This document shows positions 26,201 through 38,200 of a stretch of DNA of 64,000 bases, piece by piece. Position numbers and translations under genes: made by a program. The stretch is from Ampullaceana balthica (Eukaryota; Mollusca; Gastropoda; Lymnaeidae). The stretch covers positions 959,948 to 1,023,947 of the forward strand of contig CALYLW010000056.1 in NCBI GenBank assembly GCA_944989445.1. Reading direction: 5' to 3'. The notes beneath the pieces are model-generated. The model made no database searches. It saw nothing but the letters and a program-made list of their open reading frames with translations, and had not been told where the DNA came from. Positions within the stretch are counted from its first letter, which is position 1; every line of letters begins with the position of its first letter.

Positions 26201-29200
26201 ATCACAAATCAAAATGATTTGAATCTGCTGATAAAATAAATGACTATCTGATCAGTATTTTTATATACATTACTGCTAGTGCCATTGTTTGGCCAATTAT
26301 TTCTAGATCCTGTTTATATTTCTAGTTGTCAAAAGCATCAAGAGTGAAGAAGCCCTTATAAAAGATTTTATGAAATAAAGATAAGGAAGTTGATAGCACC
26401 AAGGAAAAGTTTTAAAAACATGAGGCGGGGACAAAATTGAAAATAAAAAGGCAGTGTAAGATTCAAACATGGCACCATTAAGTTAATTGTGTGATCAGCA
26501 ACATCTTTGTTGAACATCTCACTACTAAACTAACAGAAGCTGATACAATGTTCAGTGCTCTGCAAGCTCGTGATATCAGTGAGCAAGTCTATTATTACAT
26601 TTTACAGGAAGTAATAGAGAAAAATTACTGGGTCTCAACAATGCTATAATTATTTGTAAAACGTATTTGTTAATTTCAAAGGATGTATGGCAATAGCTGG
26701 ATTCCATCTGTTTCCTATTTAAATATGGATGAAATCACCCCCCCCCCATAACTTAAGGTTAACATAATAAGCTTTAAATTAGTTTAAGTGTCTAAAAAAA
26801 GATAATTGAAATATGCAAAAATTGATAGCGATCACTTTAATTTTTGTGAGGCAAGCAGAAAAAAAATCCAATTTTTGTAGCAGGATGTCTGTATCTTTGT
26901 CTAAGTATTTAACTTTGTGAAACTACTTACTACTAGGACCAGGAGTGGATGGTGTGGGTGGAGGAGATGACACAGAAGCTGTGCTGGGTGTGCTGTTGTC
27001 TGTTCCACCATTTTCCTGAGCCTTCTGGGGAAATTATTCAAGTTATAATATAGTTGGTTATTCAGCACTTTGATGAGATAAATATATACATACGGTGTAT
27101 AATTCTGATGAGCTATTGGGCTAAGAGCTATTAATGTACAGTCAAACTGAACTTAATTTTGAAACAATTCCTTCACGTTTGGTGTCCATCTAATGAGCAA
27201 ATCTATAAATGGATCAGCACCTCAGTATTTGAAGGAATTAACTTCAGAACATGTATCTCTAACTCTAAAAGAGTTGCGTTTCTGTACGCAGTCCGTTATG
27301 AAAGTTTCCAGGAGTGGATGGACACAGGAAGAAGTCTCTTTTGAATCAGCAGCACCAAAATTCTGGAACAGTCTTTCAAAATTTTTGAAGGAGTGTGACA
27401 ACAAAGACAAAATTAATATATTTTTAAAGGCTTTTATTTACCAGGCCGCAACGAACATGATAGGCTAGAATGGACAGTGTTGGTGCTATAGAAGAAAGCC
27501 ACATGATAGGCTAGAATGGACAGTGTTGGTGCTATAGATGAAAGCCACATGGTAGGCTAGAATTGACAGTGTTGGTGCTATTGAAGAAAGCCATCATCAT
27601 CAAAGATAAAATAATAACATTCTTTAATGCAATGTGCACATTTTTTACAAACACTTCCCAACTAAATTAGTCTTAAATAGGTACAGCGTTTGAAGATAAT
27701 TTAATATTATATCTCCCTGAAATACCTTTCTAGATTTTCTTCGTTTCTTTTTTTCCTCCTCAGACATGTGGAACTCTTTTGCCCTTGAAATCCTTTGTAC
27801 TTGCTTTAGCTGAAATACATTGAAATTTGAAGCAATGTAACAAACAATGTAAAAAACTAACAAAGAAACTTTAAAAAATCAAGTTTTTAAGGACAGAAAA
27901 TGTGTCCACAAGTAGTCTAAGAAGTTTAGGGCATGGTACTTTTTCTTAAATTACTAATAAAATCTTTTGAGATGATAAACTATTAGAAATACCAATTTAT
28001 GATCACTTTTCAGCCTGCTCTCAATCTCCTCTTTACATGACTTGACAAACTCTTTCAATTTGCTGGGTATTTTTAGCACAGGCTTGTTGACTTGCAGAGA
28101 AAGTGTCACATCACTAAAAAGTCTGAAAAGAAGTAGAAAATGAAGTTTTTAAGTGGAATTTGTGGCATCCTCCAAAACAGTTGGCCTAACTTCATTTGTA
28201 CAGGGTTCAGCAATGTTTTCCAAACAGTTTCAGTATAACAAGTTCTTTTGTTGGAATTTAAAAAGTAATTTAAGATTACACTAAAAAAAAACAACTTGCT
28301 TACACAGAATAGTTTATTAAATTTTGGTGATTTACAAATATTTAGAGTTGAATTTCACCCTTGACAGTTGTACTTACGGGTGAGACAGAAGGTCACTTAC
28401 AGATGGGAGACCATTCTTACAGGCCTCAGTTGTTAGTATAGACTCCAGAACAGAACCTTTGTATATAGTAACAATTGATATCAGTTTATTATCACATACA
28501 ACACATTCTTTGATTAAAATAAAATGAAACAAATCTACTACACCACATTGCTGGCGTTGTAAAAATAACTTAATGAATGTGATATTCTTTTTTCTTTTTT
28601 TTTATTAAAAAAAATAATTTGGTTGGTTAATTTTCAGATTATCTACTACTGACATAGAGGATACTGATAGACTACTGACATAGAGGTTACTGATAGACTA
28701 CTGACATAGAGGTTACTGATAGACTACTGACATAGAGGATACTGATAGACTACTGACATAGAGGATACTGATAGACTACTGACATAGAGGATACTGATAG
28801 ACTACTGACATAGAGGATACTGATAGACTACTGACATAGAGGTTACTGATAGACTACTGACATAGAGGTTACTGATAGACTACTGACATAGAGGATACTG
28901 ATAGACTACTGACATAGAGGATACTGATAGACTACTGACATAGAGGATACTGATAGACTACTGACATAGAGGATACTGATAGACTACTGACATAGAGGAT
29001 ACTGATAGACCACTGACATAGAGGATACTGATAGACTACTGACATAGAGGTTACTGATAGACCACTGACATAGAGGATACTGATAGACTACTGACATAGA
29101 GGATACTGATAGACTACTGACATAGAGGTTACTGATAGACTACTGACATAGAGGATACTGATAGACTACTGACATAGAGGATACTGATAGACTACTGACA

Positions 29201-32200
29201 TAGAGGTTACTGATAGACTACTGACATAGAGGATACTGATAGACTACTGATATAGAGGATACTGATAGACTACTGACATAGAGGATACTGATAGACTACT
29301 GACATAGAGGTTACTGATAGACTACTGAAATAGAGGTTACTGATAGACTACTGACATAGAGGATACTGATAGACTACTGACATAGAGGATATTGATAGAC
29401 TACTGACATAGAGGATACTGATAGACTACTGACATAGAGGTTACTGATAGACTACTGACATAGAGGATACTGATAGACTACTGACATAGAGGATACTGAT
29501 AGACTACTGACATAGAGGATACTGATAGACTACTGACATAGAGGTTACTGATAGACTACTGACATAGAGGATACTGATAGACTACTGACATAGAGGATAC
29601 TGATAGACTACTGACATAGAGGATACTGATAGACTACTGACATAGAGGATACTGATAGACTACTGACATACTGATAGACTACTAACATAGAGGATACTGA
29701 TAGACTACTGACATAGAGGATACTGATAGACTACTGACATAGAGGATACTGATAGACTACTGACATAGAGGATACTGATAGACTACTGACATAGAGGTTA
29801 CTGATAGACTACTGACATAGAGGTTACTGATAGACTACTGACATAGAGGATACTGATAGACTACTGACATAGAGGATACTGATAGACTACTGACATAGAG
29901 GTTACTGATAGACTACTGACATAGAGGATACTGATAGACCACTGACATAGAGGATACTGATAGACTACTGACATAGAGGATACTGATAGACTACTGACAT
30001 AGAGGATACTGATAGACTACTGACATAGAGGATACTGATATACCACTGACATTCAAGGATAGCAGTGATGGAATCTGGCTACACACCAGAGCTGATGGAG
30101 GACTTTTCAACACTCCCCGCATCCGAGCCAAGACCAAAACGACAGATGTTCTTATTCGTGAGCTACTCTTTGCGGATGATGCGGCATTAACAGCGCACAC
30201 AAAAGCTGGTCTGCAACAACTCATGTCAAGCTTCTCCAATGCCTGCAAAGAATTTGGTCTGCAAATCAGCTTGAAAAAGACAAACATCATGGCCCAAGAC
30301 ATACAACTTCCTCCTACCATCAATATCGACTATGAAAACTTGGAGGTTGTGGACAGCTTCACCTACTTGGGTTCCAAGGTTTCCAATACACTGTCCATTG
30401 AAGAAGAAATAAACAGTACAATTGGCAAGGCAGCTGCCACAATGGCTTAATTAAATAAACGGGTCTGGCAAAATACCAAGTTAACAGAAGAAACCAAACT
30501 GTGTGTCTATAGAGCCTGTGACATTAGTACACTGCTATACAGGAGCGAGACATGGACCACTTATACATCCCAAGAGCGCAAGCTTAATAGCTTCCACTTG
30601 AGATGCCTGCGTCGCATACTAGGCATTAAATGGCAAGACAAAGTGCCTAATACTGAGGTCCTAATGTGTGCCAATACCCAAAGCATGTTCTCAATCCTTA
30701 GTGAAAGACACCTGCGATGGCTAGGACATGTTAAAAGAATGAGCCCTGGCCGCATCGCCAAGGACCTCCTATATGGAGAACTGGCATCGGGAAAGAGGAA
30801 TACAGGTCGCCCAAGTCTGCGATTTAAAGATGTCTGCCAAAGGGACATGAAAGCAGCCAGAATACGCACAACCGACTGGGAGTGTAAGGCAGAAGCCACA
30901 TAGTTGTCAAAGAGGGCGTCATAGTAGCCGAGGAGCGAAGGATGGAGGAGGCTACAGACAGAAGAGCTAGGAGAAAGGCCAAAATATTTGGAAGCACAGA
31001 ACTGGTGTGTAAAAGCTGTGGTTAAGACTGTCACTCAAGGGTAGGACTGCACAGCCACTCGAGGAAATGCAACCCAACTCCACGGTGATGCAGCATCGTC
31101 TCGCAAGACGGAAGGATGCCGGCTGACAAAGAGGTTACTGATAGACTACTGACATAGAAGTTACTGATAGACTACTGACTACATAGAGGTTACTCACGAA
31201 TCTGTGCAGGGCATTCCACGGGGAAGGTATCACAAGTGGGTGTATTCAGCTGGCATCCCATGGCCATTTCATAGAGACACTGTCCAAAGCTGTACACGTC
31301 CACCATCTCCAGTGTCTAAACAACAAGAATGGCTTTTATTTAAACATAGATCATTTATTCAGTTTAAATTTATAAACACTAAAGTGTATATAATTTCAAC
31401 ATAAATATCGATAAAATGCAACAAACAATGCACTGACCAAGAAAACAAGTTGGTAATTGTCTGAGCATCTACTTGACAATTTTGTTTTATTTGACATGTG
31501 AATATAACAGACCTATTTTTTCATATGTTCAAAAAAATCTTAAAATATACATAAGATGTACAGAAAAACTTTAAAATCTTTTGTTCAACCAACTGAACAT
31601 CAGTTAAAATTAAAAAGGCTAAATAAAACCATTGATGCTTTGCAAAATCTGATTTTTTTAAATACAGTGGTACCTCGGTATAGGTCTGCTTTGGTATAAG
31701 TCCAACTCGGTATTCGTCCTGTTTGGGCGCAAAACTTTTTGCTTGGTATACGTCCTTTCTTTGGAATACGACCTATTTTTATGGGGTCGTTCGTAAATGA
31801 TGTAACGTGATTTTGGCAGATTCCCCCCCCTCGTCACAAAAAGTTAGCAATATGACGTCACAAAGTTTCGCCCCTCCTCCTCATAAGAACCTTATTTCCA
31901 ATTTGAAAATGAGCATGTTTCAAATCACTTTATTGTCATTTAAATATGTACTATTAGTTTAGTGTAAGGCTGCACTCTAATATCGTAACACATGCGAAGC
32001 CATTTAAAACGTCAATAAATTGTAAGCAATCTAATATTTAAGTGGAACTTTTATTTAAAGTTGTGCTCTTCGATGTGACGTCACAGTTCTAAAACACCCC
32101 CTCCCCCTCGCAACACATCGTTACAAATGTGTGACCCCGGTGCATGACATCATCTATGAACGGCTCCTATGAGACAAAATGACACATCGCGCATGCCTAG

Positions 32201-35200
32201 CATGTAGTGATCACAGCACACTGTGTGATCACAGCACACCGTGCGAATGTGTTAGTAGCAGTTGCTACCATACAGTAAACGATTCACCATAAATTGTCAT
32301 GTGATTTTTATGTTTTTCTCGTAATTTTTTAAAAAGTAAACTCACCATGAGTTCTAAGAAAGTTAATGAGAGGAGCCAAGCAACGGAAATAAATGGTTAG
32401 GATCACCATGGAGTTGAAAAAAGAGATTATTATAAGATGAAATTGGCCTGAGTGTCGTGGGACTTAATTGAAGCCTGCCAAGAATGACGATTTCTATGAT
32501 AGTGAAAAACAAAGACTCGATTAAATGGGCGAATAAGGTTAATACGATTACAAAACAAAGATCAGGGACATTAGAGCATGTTGAAAAATTGCTTTTGATC
32601 TGGATAACGGGAAAACAGAAGAAAAAAACTTTTGTTTAAGTTCTTTCTCCTTATGTATTTTGATATTAAGCAGTGCTTAGATTATTTTATACAACCACAT
32701 CAATAAATGTATAAATATGTATATAACAATATGATTTTTTGTCATGGGAACGGATTTTCATTTTCCTTCTATTTCTTATAGTAAAAATACGTTTGGTATA
32801 TAAACTTTTTCATATACGTCCAAGTGTCTGGAACGGATTAAGGACGTATACGGAGGTTCCACTGTATCACATTTGAACATATTTTTACCTGGTTATGTGA
32901 GCATGATTAGTGGAGATGAATGGATCATCTCAAATAGGTGATATACAATGTTCACTTACAATTTCCACACTTTTCTCTTTTATATGGATGTATGATTCAC
33001 TGTTTCTCTTCCATAGTTATTTTATCAAAAGATAAGCCATAAGATTTAAAAATGTAAACAAATCCCTGAAAGACTGTGCGTGATACCAGTGGTTCTCATG
33101 ATCAAAAAGACTCTTCCATTTTATGGGATGAACTTTTCTTCAGTATTAGAACACAATGGCTAGAGGACATCTTGACAAGATGGAGAAGTAACTGAATTTA
33201 TTTCTAATATAAATTTATTCCATGTCCATGGATTCCAACAACAAACCTGTACTTTCTTTAACTGTGTGTAGCAAGCCCTATAGTATCCTGGCAGGCCCAT
33301 CACACTGTTCTCTAGCTCCAACAGCTGGCAAGTATTGCTAACCACCACTACATTGCCTGCGTGTAGATGTCCTGCAAAATGGGTGTCAAAAGAATCAAAT
33401 TTTTAAAAATTTACGAATGAAGATCTGGTTGCCAAACAATGATATGCCATTCAATGTAAATTAAAAGTTAATTTGTAGTGTTTATTAATGAAACCATTTA
33501 CAGCAATTAACAAAACCTTACATACTTTCTAAAGAATAAATCAATGTAAAGGGAGTGAAACAGCATTTAAAAATGTCAGTAGCTTTAATAATTGCTTATT
33601 TTTTATAACATAATATAAGGCTTTCTAGTAAACTGCTGTTAAAATTTAAAATAAAAATATTCTACAGTAAACCTGAATGACTTTTGTGGGGAAAATTTAA
33701 TTCTTACCATAAGGAAACCCTTTGTCTTGAAGGAATTTCAAAGCTTCTAAGATTTGTCTCCCATACAATTTCACAGCTCCAAAATCCAAAGAAGTGACAG
33801 CTTTAGGGTTGGAATATTTTTTTAAGTAGATTCCTTTTGGCTTACATTTGCAGATTATGTCTCGCAGTGTTCCCCCTTCTAGAAAGTCACGTATAATCAT
33901 GCTTCCATTTTCATTTGCAGTGGTAAAATGGGTGGGGAAAATATAGGGGTGCTGAAGAGCAAAACAACTGCTGATTTAAATATGAAAACTTCTGAATGGG
34001 CACATGGCCATATATTTTATATTCTTTAAAGGTTTTGGTAACTGCTATCACTTAAAAAAGTTAAGAGCTAATCACTTGCCTTGATGGTGGGGAGGACCTT
34101 TATAATTCCACTTAGGTCCTTAACAGTCAAATACATGTCAGGGCCATACTCAGTCTGCATTGAAAAAAGTATCAAATTTTTATAATAATGACCTTCTGCA
34201 CCATAATTGCAGTTATTAATCTGTAAAAAGAAATCCAAGTCATAAGTTTTCAGAGCATAAAAATGGTTTGTACCAATCAAAAATGCATTTTCTTAGGACA
34301 ACACCAAAAAATAATGATAAAAATTCTGTTTAGAACTAAGTTTGTTAATAAGAAGCTAATTCATAAAAAATAAATTTAAATACAATACTAATACCTTACC
34401 CAAGACAACATTTGGCGAACTTTTGGTTGAGAAACTGGCTTTATAAGTATGTAATGTTTGCGAATTCTCCATCCTAAAAATATATTAAAAAACCATTTTA
34501 CACTTTTAGTTTACCAAAAATGAGTTAAATTCTTTTTCTAATTGCGTCTTAATTTGAAAGATTTGAAAATTATTTGAATAAATTTTGCTTTTTTTTTAAA
34601 TACATACTCATAAATCAAATGCCAAATACCATTTTTTTTAAAGCTGTTTTTTAGTGTAAAAGAGAAAAAAAAAGTTATAGAAGTTAGGCTTTACCTTTAT
34701 ATTACATAAAACTATCAATATAATGTACCTATTTCTGGAAGTGGTTCTATAACATCCCAGTTAGGCTCAGACCTGAATATCATTGAGACATGTTGTAATG
34801 CTATCTCTGGAGAAAGTATCATGATGTAAAAGATCTTTATTATTTTTCTTATACTAACACTTTTTTAAAAACTTCAGGCCATGTACATAATAAAATATTA
34901 ATTTAATAATTATATTGTAGAAATTGATAAGTTAATTGTGACACATAAAAAAACAGCTTAGTGCAAAAAATTAAAACAGACGATAACCAAGAATCGGAAA
35001 CTTACCTAAAAAATTGGATGAGTAGTTGTTTAAATCTAAAAACTTTTTAACAATTAAGCTGTTTGCAATGACAGGGATGCTTGTAATGGCATTAAGATAA
35101 GCCTAAGAAGGATTAAGAAATGTATACAAATATGTATGTAAAGGAACTGGTTCTTAACAGAAACTGCATATAGTTTGATTAAGTTTACTGACTTTAAACC

Positions 35201-38200
35201 TGTGCATTTTTTTATAACTAATTTAAAATTAGGATCCAACATAATTTTGATTCGGAATTTGACATTGTAAAAAAAACTTTTGAAATTTGGTGGTTTAACT
35301 CATTTATTTTAAACATGAAAGGAGATGTGAGTGTATACCTGAAGTCCATTTTGTCTTTCAGCAATGAAATCTCTGTCAAAATTACCAAAAACTTTCTTTG
35401 GAGGAAGAGGTAATTCAATGTTAGTTATACGAAGCTGAGCATCAAGTTTTTCAAAATCACTGTAGCGCTTGGTTACTTGCCAAGAATGATCCCGCAGTGG
35501 GCCTCGTTGAACACGTAAAATATATTCCTTTTTTTATAAAATGGAAAACAATAAATTATTATTAAATTTCATAGAAATGTTTGTGTGTGCGACCAGATGA
35601 TAAGACGTTCAAGTAATGTGAAATTAGGAAAGTGTACATCCCATTAAAAAGAGAAATTGGTTGACAAACAATTTTTAGTTTGGCAGCTAATGATATTTCA
35701 AGTTACCGTACACCTACTTACATTAGGCCAAAGGCTAAGTAGTTCTTTGATGTGTTTGCAGTAAACATCATTTGTGAGATGATTTGTACAACAACACTTC
35801 TTTTTTTTTCTTGCATTTTTTGTTTTTGTTATTATAGTCCTCAAATGAAAACTAATCCAGGAATTGAGTATGTAATTAATTAACAGGCACACTCACACTG
35901 CTGATTCAGGTTTAGGGGATACAAGTAAACTAAAGCTGCATTTTATTTTTTTATTTTTTTAGGTGGAGAATTGCTACAAAGCTAAATAAAACAAAAACAT
36001 TGAGAATTTTTTTATTTTTTTTAAAAATAATATTTCTATTACAATAAAGATGGAAGATGAATTAGTACAGAGCTAAATTAAAGAGCATTTTATTGTTTCA
36101 TGCAGGGTATATTACTTAAAGTTATTGGCTAATGATGATTTCAATTTTTTTTACTTAAAAGCACACTCCTAATTTTAGTACATAAACTTACATAAATAGA
36201 GAATCTCTATCTGTCTTCATGCAATATCTATGGAATGTCTGATTATAATAAGTAAAATAAAGAAAGAATAATTTTCTAGCAATGCATTGTCTCAATTTTA
36301 TAAATTTAGTTGCACAATCCTCTTTTCCCAATTAGAGAGGACTATGAAGCTTCATTAATCAATACAATATGGCAAAATCAGAAATCTGTACAAATATAAA
36401 TAGTAAAGAGGCAAAAAGTTAGTTTGTGAGGCTGAAGAAAAAAAACGTCCAAGGAGTTAGAGGAAGAAGAAAACTATTGTTAGTTTTGGATAGCTGAAAA
36501 GCCGCTGGTTTATTAAATAGTTTGTGAGAAAGTCAGACAGCTGCATTTACATTATTAATAATTTTTACTTTAGAAAAAGCCTAACAATTATTGAACTTTT
36601 TTTACCATTTAAATTATTTTAAATAACACATTTTCAGAAAGCAAAAAATTTATATTTTGGCTACTAGTCAGAGTTTGGGAAAATTATCGATAACTCTTGT
36701 ATTGTGTGCTAACTAAAAATATGGGGTGAGTTGCAGAACCATTTGTGGACAAGTGATAAAACCTAAAACATGTATGATTAGCTATCTGTGGAGTCTAGAC
36801 AGACAGAGAGCCATAAGACCTGAGCATATGACAAAAGTAATCAAACTGTGTCTCAAATTCTCACTCTTTCCATTATATAATCTAAAAGAGAGCAATGGCA
36901 GATATTTGCAAATAGAAAGTTGAGTAACAAAAGTTATCATAAGTTGAATCATCACAGAAATGATTTAGAGTTTTAATAGTTAACTGATGTTCTGAACTGA
37001 TTTTGTTAGACTCATAAATTAAATGAAATCAGCATTGAAAAGTAAAATATCTGCACATGCGTGGAGAAACTAATACGACATTAAAATTCAATTAAAACTG
37101 TAATAGAAGCAATTCAAGTGGATTGTTCTGAAAAGCCAGGCAATTTTCATAATCTTTGCTGGTTTCCTAGAAAAGGAAAAGGGTTTTTAAAATTCCTAAA
37201 CTATTTCCCCTTTCCCCACAGCATGGGAACCATGAATTTATTTATTTTTTATTCTGGTGTGAGTTCAAACTGTCTCTTTTTCTTTTCTTTTTCTTTCAAA
37301 ACTGTCCTGAATGTTAAAAAAAGGAGGCTCTCTCACAGTAAGAATTATGAATGATATATTAACTCAGTTAAATGGGTTGTTTTTTTTTCTTTAGGGAGAG
37401 GCCCTATTATTTCACCTCGTTTAAGAATACTGATGGAAGAATAAATAATAATTATTGTAAAGATAAACACTTTGAAAGGTTAAAAGAAAATTGTAAAAGA
37501 GTAGAGTTGAGAGTCCCAGATTATATTAGATGAATAATTTATTTAACTTAACTTGCCTGGTTTCTATTGAAACTGACAGGGATATGTATCTTTGGTTTTG
37601 GGATTACAAACTTTAAAAAGATTACTTCTACAAATTAAAAAAAATGTCCTATCAATTATAAACTTTTCAGGGGTTTTTTGTTGTTGTCTTTTTTTACACC
37701 AAATATCTTTTAACCATCAAGAAATTTCAAACAATTGTAATAGATAAATCATGTTTATTCACGTTTTTTTTTAATTTCATGCATAAATTATACAAATTAG
37801 ATTGGCTCATTTGCATAATTGTGGAGATTGCAATTTCATTCCAACAAAGAATTTATAAGTTAATTTCATGTTCCTACAAGAATACAGTTGTGTCCCGTTA
37901 AGGCCTGGTTCAGTAACTTATGAGTCCGCTTAACTCGCATTAGTACCATGGCTCCCAAATTTTACTGTGTAATGTGAGGCCATTACTTTTTTTTGCAGTT
38001 TTATAATATCATTTTGACTCATTTCAACATAATTTTTCTATAATTGTAAAAAATATTTTATTTATACATAATGTATCTAATAAATGAAGTGATAGAAACT
38101 TATTTTTACTCTGTGAAGTGTAAATAATAAATACCTTTTAAAATGGTATTATTGCCCATTTACACATAGGCCTGTAACTCGCTGTTCACTTAACTTAACT

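Noticed and set aside
28644..30050. CRISPR-like or coding repeat
   Set aside because: 26-bp head-to-tail units without spacers, not a multiple of three, inside a PXK intron.
29991..31034. Minus-strand frames of 110 and 157 codons
   Set aside because: They are antisense to the LINE reverse transcriptase fragment at 30,046-31,126.
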